A stretch of DNA of 64,000 bases from Verrucosispora sioxanthis (lineage in GTDB: Bacteria; Actinomycetota; Actinomycetes; Mycobacteriales; Micromonosporaceae), in assembly GCF_010560025.1 (NCBI RefSeq), contig NZ_SAIY01000007.1, forward strand, positions 241,598 to 305,597, given 5' to 3'. Positions 61,201 through 64,000 of this stretch are shown here, piece by piece. Made by a program: the position numbers and the translations under genes. How positions within the stretch are numbered: position 1 is the first letter of the stretch; each line of letters opens with the position of its first letter. Under the pieces are notes generated by a model. That model was not told where the DNA came from, searched no databases, and saw only the letters and a list, made by a program, of their open reading frames with translations.

Positions 61201-62015
61201 GCGGTCGGGCTGGATATAAGGCGAAATTGTCAGGTTGCCAGGGATCCAATAGCTTTATAGGTGGCACTCACGTCCTGATGGCGGACGGCTCCACGAAACC
61301 GATCGAGGACGTGAAGGTGGGTGACCTAGTGCTCGCTGCGGATCCCGAAAGCGGGGAGACAGGCAAACGACTGGTAACGCACGTCATCAACAGCGAAGGG
61401 ACCAAGGAACTCGTCTCAATCCTTGTGAACATCGGTCCGCAAGCCGGATCCGCAGACGAGATCGTCGCGACAGAGAACCACCCGTTCTGGGTTGAGAGGA
61501 CCCGGCGATGGGTCAAGGCCACAGACCTGCGACCCGGCGACCTACTGAGAACCTCTGCCGGAACCGACGTTCGGGTGACGGGCTTGCGTACCTGGAGCCA
61601 GCAGCAGGCCGTTCACAACCTCACTGTCGCCGACATCCACACGTACTATGTGGTAGCCGGCGACGTGCCGGTCCTGGTGCATAACTGCCCGATGGCAGGA
61701 GGCAAGGCGATCCAGGGCATGAAGATGCCTAAAACGTTCGGAGGTGTGAACCTGGAACATACGAAGTCCGGCCATATGGCCGGAGGTGGTCGAGTAACCA
61801 GGCAAAAAGATCTCTGGCCGGCCGGAACGACGGATGAACAGATCATTTCTACTGCGGAGCAAGCGTTCAAGAACAACCCCAGAATTACCGGTTATGACTC
61901 ACAAACTAACATGCTTCGAGCGCGATCAACGGTGAACGGCCAGGTTTACGAGATGATGGTCAATAAGGCGACAGGAGAGGTTCGCTCAATTTATCCGAAG
62001 GGTGCGAGGCGATGA
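55239..62015 (+). CDS. RHS-repeat polymorphic toxin with Hint domain and C-terminal toxin
   Basis: 2258 residues from a GTG at 55239 with GGAGGT six bases upstream. The N-terminus is a signal-type segment (RRRAIAVAAAVVMAAGLLQV). Then follow a SpvB/RHS-like N-terminal region and many YD repeats (YTYDLRGRQATTEDPDRGIT). The RHS core lies at about 1781 (ARHYDPAIGRFISVDPIQ, YANNSPITFSDPSGLY). Residues about 2004-2149 form a Hint autoprocessing domain (NSFIGGTHVLMADGSTKPIE, ATENHPFWVERTRRWVKATD, YYVVAGDVPVLVHN). The last 109 residues (LEHTKSGHMAGGGRVTRQKD, ending VRSIYPKGARR) resemble BECR/EndoU-type RNase toxins with His-rich and Tyr-Pro motifs. Such proteins deliver toxin tips in contact or secreted competition. 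The stop overlaps the immunity gene by 4 bp. Confidence 0.85.
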   Translation: MTPNRPSHGMLTITRSRTRRRAIAVAAAVVMAAGLLQVPERAAVAAAYTKPPITPVPAVPVSDVAPADASQARLSRASDKPAPVWPAAGAARIAVAADGGPALGKPGGLPVRATASDSTMRRLGAPPRQVDVEVLDRATTTKGGIKGVLLRAAARDASSGKLNLSIDYGSFATAYGADWATRLRIVAVPECALATPQQKQCAATPLASTNNLATRTVSADVSVTSQASLFAVSAGASGPAGDYSATPLQSSSTWSAGGNSGDFTWSYPMRVPPAPGDLTPQLALGYSAQSVDGRHVASNNQPSWMGEGFEAWPGGYIERRYRACAKDMDGNANNTTKTGDLCWATDNAVLSLGGHSGELIYNASEQRWHLRADDGTRIRRETGATNGDNNGEHWVVTTTNGIEYWFGRNRLPGWTSNKPVTNSTWTAPVFGNHPDEPCHATTFANSHCGGDNQAWRWNLDYVLDLNGNSISYWYEKETNRYGRNLTATDAARYDRGGWLDKIEYGTRNTNNVDSIFSTPAPMRVDFAEADRCKSNCTTHTETTWPDTPWDSECTAAPCTDNHSITFWSTKRLASITTQVRNGSGYDNVERWTFTHGFPDPGDGTRAGLWLEKISHAGLVGTTITVPDIEFTPVQKPNRVDAIGDHSPAMNWMRITRIRTETGGTISVNYSDADCVAGQPKPAPADNKRRCYPVIWEPEGYTSPVTDWFHKYVVTTIYEADNTGGAPPQGSPRVVYSYKYFDAAWHYNDDDGIIDKKAKTWSDWRGYGRVEVTTGDPGEQTATETRYFQGMHADRASTTVGDRRSVTIDGITDHDYYAGMVREQKTLNGPGGPSVSRVTNEPWASAATATRTINGDTVTARFTRIATVRSYTALDAGRGERATRTTTSYDAYGMATTIDDHGHDGVTGDEQCTKVHYTPRNSDIWLMDRPHRTQTYAVNCADTTGTLTESQVIGETRTSYDGNSFGTAPTRGLTTLTEEMATWNGGAPTFTTTGQAGYDAHGRVTSSRDAMNYETKTAYTPVTGGPVTSVKITNAMLHDTTTTVSPAWGSVTSSVDANGKRTDLAFDGLGRITKVWLADRDKDTDPASVVMDYRIQNSAASYVATSRLNATGGYVTSYALYDGLLRPRQTQAPSPSGGRLLTETFYDSAGREKKVFGAYHTTGNPGGSLVTATERALVPTQTRTDYDGAGRAIASVFQPYDEERWRTKTYYAGDRTDVTPPGGGTATSTVTDARDRAVQLRQYHGPAPTPTVAGSWDTTTYTYNRKGQTELITDPAGNSWKYTYDLRGRQATTEDPDRGITTFTYDNAGRVKTTTDARQKTIAFVYDGLNRKRFAYDNQVGGTMRAQWIYDTLAKGYLTQSTRFLPGGANYHVKVTGYTDTYQPEGTEYIIPASETGLGGTYAYTNFWNPDGTLASLGMPSTRSDLGAETLLYSYSDLGLPTTLETLTGSTTTSYVDETIYNALGQLDEYDLHTGSGGHVWQRFTRELETGRLTGLQTVRDSVAPHILGDTHYDHDSAGNITRIVDRAPDPVDDTQCFTYDHLRRLTHAWTPTSGDCAATRSAATLGGPAPYWHSWTFDAIGNRKKHNIHTTTGVSTTDYHYPAPGATRPHGLTSTSGAKTGTYTYNETGDTLTRPSPSGTQTLTWDAEGLLETATDTTGQTRYIYDADGNRIIRRDPTGATLYLPGQEIRYTNATSANTCTRYYSHAGRTIASRTATGLTWLAEDHQGTQSIAIDAITQVATTRRQTPYGEPRGSSQPTWPNLKGFVNGDNEPTGLTRLGARHYDPAIGRFISVDPIQDMAQPQQWHGYSYANNSPITFSDPSGLYATGDNEGHVRDMSPKPGVHKIVDYTPKTRNSTEPRPPIVIVHTPNYKVTVEDDGKVYVNKYPVPPGISGTKVASLLGDWCAAMESQCDTHFYCGTVITCDELQADQEVLIALFSICGTGECGASVRVAIADDEKLVNLLTLGMFNGGSGAMPGARGGMAGAGGRAGYKAKLSGCQGSNSFIGGTHVLMADGSTKPIEDVKVGDLVLAADPESGETGKRLVTHVINSEGTKELVSILVNIGPQAGSADEIVATENHPFWVERTRRWVKATDLRPGDLLRTSAGTDVRVTGLRTWSQQQAVHNLTVADIHTYYVVAGDVPVLVHNCPMAGGKAIQGMKMPKTFGGVNLEHTKSGHMAGGGRVTRQKDLWPAGTTDEQIISTAEQAFKNNPRITGYDSQTNMLRARSTVNGQVYEMMVNKATGEVRSIYPKGARR

Positions 62016-62482
62016 TCGCGCTGGTATTCAAAGACTTCGAGTCTCTCCGCCAGCCGATACCCGAATCGCCGTCCGGGAGAGCATGGTTTGTGTTGGATGG
62101 AGTCAGCTTCCCTGGCGAGGATTGGTTCGACTTTCCACTCTCGATGCTCGGCTCTGCGTTCGATGCTTACCTGGAGTTGATGCGGGGTGCACCTGAGGCG
62201 GTCTCGTATGTCTTCGACGGTCCATTCAACCTAAATTACCAGCGTTCCGCGTCTGTGTCTGAGGCGTCGGTGAAAATAAGCGCCTACTCCGAAGACGACG
62301 AAGTCGGGCAATCTTTGAAAGCTGAGACTGAGGTGCCCCTTCCTGAGCTGAGAAGTGCCCTAATGGAATCAGCGGAGCTGATGGCGGTGGCGCTATCTTC
62401 CGTTGAGGGTGCTGATGGTGTGAACTCACGTATTGTTGCCCGCATTCTAGGCGAGCTCGAACGCCACGGATCAGAAGGTTAG
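62012..62482 (+). CDS. Predicted immunity protein for the RHS toxin
   Basis: 156 residues. The ATG overlaps the toxin stop by 4 bp. It is an acidic soluble protein (FPGEDWFDFPLSMLGSAFDA, YVFDGPFNLNYQ, SEDDEVGQSLKAETEVPLPE), the usual profile of immunity proteins for basic RNase tips. GC content is lower than in the RHS body, as in the toxin tip. The last codons (His-Gly-Ser-Glu-Gly, stop) lie inside the middle attachment repeat at 62466-62501, so the recombination event supplied the end of the gene. No family is recognised by motif; the role is inferred from position. Confidence 0.7.
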   Translation: MIALVFKDFESLRQPIPESPSGRAWFVLDGVSFPGEDWFDFPLSMLGSAFDAYLELMRGAPEAVSYVFDGPFNLNYQRSASVSEASVKISAYSEDDEVGQSLKAETEVPLPELRSALMESAELMAVALSSVEGADGVNSRIVARILGELERHGSEG

Positions 62483-62501
62483 GGGTTCGAGTCCCTTCGG
62501 G
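62466..62501 (+). repeat. Middle attachment repeat (36 bp of the tRNA-Arg 3' part)
   Basis: 36 bases from ACGGATCAGAAGG onward are identical to the tRNA-Arg sequence from 18458. The copy then differs by an inserted G (CGGGGCGC instead of CGGGCGC). It overlaps the end of the immunity gene and is followed by a terminator-like hairpin, so it was once the 3' end of a tRNA-Arg junction. Confidence 0.85.
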
Positions 62502-62513
62502 GCGCACAAAATC

Positions 62514-62553
62514 AAGAGGGGCCCGGACTGCGGGAACGCGGTTCGGGTCTCTT
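62514..62553 (+). terminator. Hairpin after the middle attachment repeat
   Basis: An imperfect hairpin AAGAGGGGCCCGG...CGGGTCTCTT with central GGGAA, equivalent in place to the tRNA-Arg terminator at 18507-18546. It probably ends transcription of the RHS/immunity operon. Confidence 0.6.
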
Positions 62554-62668
62554 CCCTTGTCTGGCTTGATCGGACGGTGGGTCTCACTCGGGTATCATCA
62601 CGTTGCGTGACGACGGCGTTCGTCCTGAGATGTTGACCTGCGGCTGCTTTCCCTTGGCAAATGCCTTT

Positions 62669-63524
62669 TCAGCCGGAGTATGTGCCGCTGGCCGGGGTTG
62701 GGTCGGTTGCGGCGGCCCTTGTTGCGGATTGTGGCGCGGGTGTGGTGGGCGGTGGCGTCGGCGCTGCGTCGTTGGGCGTGGGGCAAAAGCTGGTGTAGGT
62801 GTCGGCGGTGACGACCATGCTGGAGTGGCCGAGCAGGTCCCGCAGGGTTTTGAGGTCGGCTCCGGCGTCGTGGGCGAGGGATGCGGCGCCGTGGCGTAGG
62901 TCGTGTAGCTGGACCGGCGGGATGTCGGCGCGTTTGACCAGGAGCCGGAACCGTCCGCTGGCGTAGCCGGGGTACAGGGGCTGCCGTCTTGCGGACGAAA
63001 ACGTGCCCGGAGTCGAGCCAGATCTTCCCGGCCGATTGTCGGCGTGCTTGCTGGTCTCGCTGTGTCGGCGGTCCCGCAGCACTTGGACGGTGCGCTTGTC
63101 GAGGGCGACCGGGCGTCCGGCCGCGGTCTTCGGGTGGCCTTCGATGACCTGGTATCCGGCGGTGGTGCGGTTGCGTTCGACGTACAGCACCCCGCGGTCG
63201 AGGTCGATCTCACCACCGCAGCCTGCACATCTCGCCGCGGCGTAGGCTGCGCAGGGCGGTGAGCCGCGAGAACGCGAATAGTGGGTCGTCGACGACGGTG
63301 TCGAGGAACGCGCCGAGCTGCTCGACGGTCCACACCGCGGTAGGCCCAGTGCCGAGGACCACGAGCCGTGGCGACCATGGTTGCTCGGTGGCTGCTCGGA
63401 AGTCGGGGAACTGAAGCGGACGAACCGCTACCTGCGCGGATTCGACCGGAGGCGCGGGATCCGCTTTGCCATCGAGGGTCAAGAATTGATGGCGTCGCCA
63501 TGACGTAGACCTGCAAGAACCCAA
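62669..63524 (-). pseudogene. Tyrosine integrase, inactivated by frameshifts
   Basis: The N-terminal part (AVWTVEQLGAFLDTVVDDPL, LTALRSLRRGEMCRLRW) carries the first catalytic Arg box. The C-terminal part (LYVERNRTTAGYQVIEGHPK, VQLHDLRHGAASLAHDAG, LLGHSSMVVTADTYTSF) carries the H-x-x-R, H and nucleophile Tyr. They lie in different frames with breaks near 63205. Between 62965 and 63030 the block GHVFVR-QDGSP-LYPGY is spread over three frames. All catalytic positions can still be read, so decay is recent. It is the only integrase in the island and lies next to the right attachment repeat. Confidence 0.8.
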
Positions 63525-63608
63525 CCGGATAAAGGCGGACTGTCGGCTCGCGGTCGGACGAGTTGTCGGTCGAGTGCTGGGCGTAGAGGTATGTGCTGGT
63601 GGCTTTGC

Positions 63609-63652
63609 ACTACGGATCAGAAGGTTAGGGGTTCGAGTCCCTTCGGGCGCGC
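63609..63652 (+). repeat. Right attachment repeat (attR)
   Basis: 44 bp identical to 18456-18499. It is not part of a complete tRNA here: the bases before it do not form the 5' half. It marks the right end of the island. Confidence 0.9.
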
Positions 63653-63660
63653 CACACGAT

Positions 63661-63698
63661 CAAGGCTGTAACCAGCTAAAACGCCGGTTGCGGCCTTG
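63661..63698 (+). terminator. Hairpin after attR, probably the original tRNA-Arg terminator
   Basis: CAAGGCTGTAACCAGC pairs with GCCGGTTGCGGCCTTG around a short A-rich loop, followed by ACCCTTTCCC. Its place directly after attR suggests it terminated the tRNA-Arg before the island inserted. Confidence 0.7.
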
Positions 63699-64000
63699 AC
63701 CCTTTCCCGTTATGTGCCGTGATCTTCCAGCATGTGGGAGCTTGGTGCTCCGTTGGTGCTCCGAAGTTCGCGTGCCGTCTGAGTGGCGGTTCGTGCTCGT
63801 GGGTGCTGACCAGTGCGTTTGCGTGTCGCCTGGTCTGGATCATGGTGGAGGTGTGCGTCGGCGGGTCGTCGGGTTCCGTCCACTGTGGCCATTTGTGTGG
63901 ATCTTCTTGGCGGCTGTCGCTGCGGGTGTGGTCGGTGGGCGTTGACCTGGGTTCACGACTTGGCGGGTCGGGCTGCACCATGGGGTGGGGTAGTGGCCAG
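63699..64000. other. Right-hand flank without a confident gene
   Basis: About 300 bp. A plus-strand frame to 63945 ends in a hydrophobic segment (WPFVWIFLAAVAAGVV) and could be a small membrane protein. It has no convincing ribosome site and an odd Cys/Trp-rich start. No gene is claimed. Confidence 0.35.

Larger units (their letters stand above)
18456..63652. mobile_element. Genomic island inserted at tRNA-Arg(ACG), about 45 kb, probably two stacked units
   Basis: Bounded by an exact 44-bp direct repeat of the tRNA-Arg 3' part (18456-18499 and 63609-63652), with a third 36-bp copy at 62466-62501. Inside are a decayed tyrosine integrase next to the right end, a serine recombinase scrap, several IS elements, defence-type genes, a lanthipeptide cluster and an RHS toxin. 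No recognisable plasmid replication, conjugation or phage structural genes were found. The island is therefore a cargo region that has probably lost its own mobility. The stretch 18547-18789 before the first gene holds nothing I can assign. Confidence 0.85.

Noticed and set aside
62584..63516. A single uninterrupted minus-strand frame of 310 codons over the integrase region.
   Set aside because: Only short pieces of it match integrase blocks. The catalytic boxes are in other frames, so it does not encode the enzyme.
18456..63652. Classification of the island as a prophage or a complete conjugative element.
   Set aside because: No capsid, tail, terminase, replication initiator or FtsK/Tra-type translocase was recognised.
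63712..63945. Small plus-strand frame ending in a hydrophobic segment at the right edge.
   Set aside because: No ribosome site and an atypical Cys/Trp-rich start; kept only as a comment on the flank.

Overview
The window is GC-rich actinobacterial DNA. The gene style and intergenic hairpins suggest a Micromonospora-like member of the Micromonosporaceae; this is an inference, since no rRNA or marker gene is present. It has two parts: about 18.5 kb of ordinary chromosome, then a genomic island of about 45 kb inserted at a tRNA-Arg(ACG) gene.

Chromosomal part (1-18.5 kb): a membrane glycosyltransferase cut by the window edge, a family 2 glycosyltransferase and a transketolase split into two subunits. 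A SoxR-type [2Fe-2S] regulator follows, next to a quinone oxidoreductase and a 17-copy 8-bp tandem repeat. Then come tRNA-Ser(TGA), an SDR/MerR divergent pair, a PEBP-family protein, a methyltransferase and a large polytopic membrane protein. An FhuF-like ferric reductase sits behind an iron box. An XRE-peptide deformylase fusion, a flavohemoprotein, a CPBP protease, an EcsC-like protein, tRNA-Ser(GCT) and tRNA-Arg(ACG) complete this part.

Island (18456-63652): its left end is the 3' part of the tRNA-Arg gene. An exact 44-bp copy lies at 63609-63652 and a 36-bp partial copy at 62466-62501, so two units appear to be stacked. Each copy is followed by a hairpin. The only tyrosine integrase (62669-63524) is broken by frameshifts, a serine recombinase survives as a scrap, and I recognise no conjugation or replication genes, so the island looks immobilised. 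Cargo in order: a frameshifted XRE/TPR regulator with a creatininase-like enzyme; small HTH and unknown genes; an anchored surface protein; an AIPR (abortive infection) protein; a comEC fragment; two pairs of insertion sequences, each pair interrupting one small gene; an ASCH protein coupled to a large GNAT-PIN protein; a CD-NTase-like remnant with a small membrane protein.

Next is a class I lanthipeptide cluster of the FxLD type (36.8-46.2 kb, all minus strand): precursor, PIMT-like methyltransferase, full LanB, LanC, a second SpaB_C-type protein, an XRE regulator, an asparaginase-like enzyme and a PPC-domain protein. After a decayed IS5-type element come two giant secreted proteins on the plus strand: one of 2174 residues with four repeated modules, and an RHS polymorphic toxin of 2258 residues with a Hint domain and a short C-terminal toxin. 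The toxin gene overlaps its presumed immunity gene by 4 bp, and the last five codons and stop codon of the immunity gene lie inside the middle attachment repeat.

Taken together the island is a conflict-and-weapons cargo (RiPP, RHS toxin/immunity, AIPR, GNAT-PIN/ASCH, CD-NTase remnant) that has been heavily remodelled by insertion sequences. All functional names come from reading motifs in the translations; no database search was possible.
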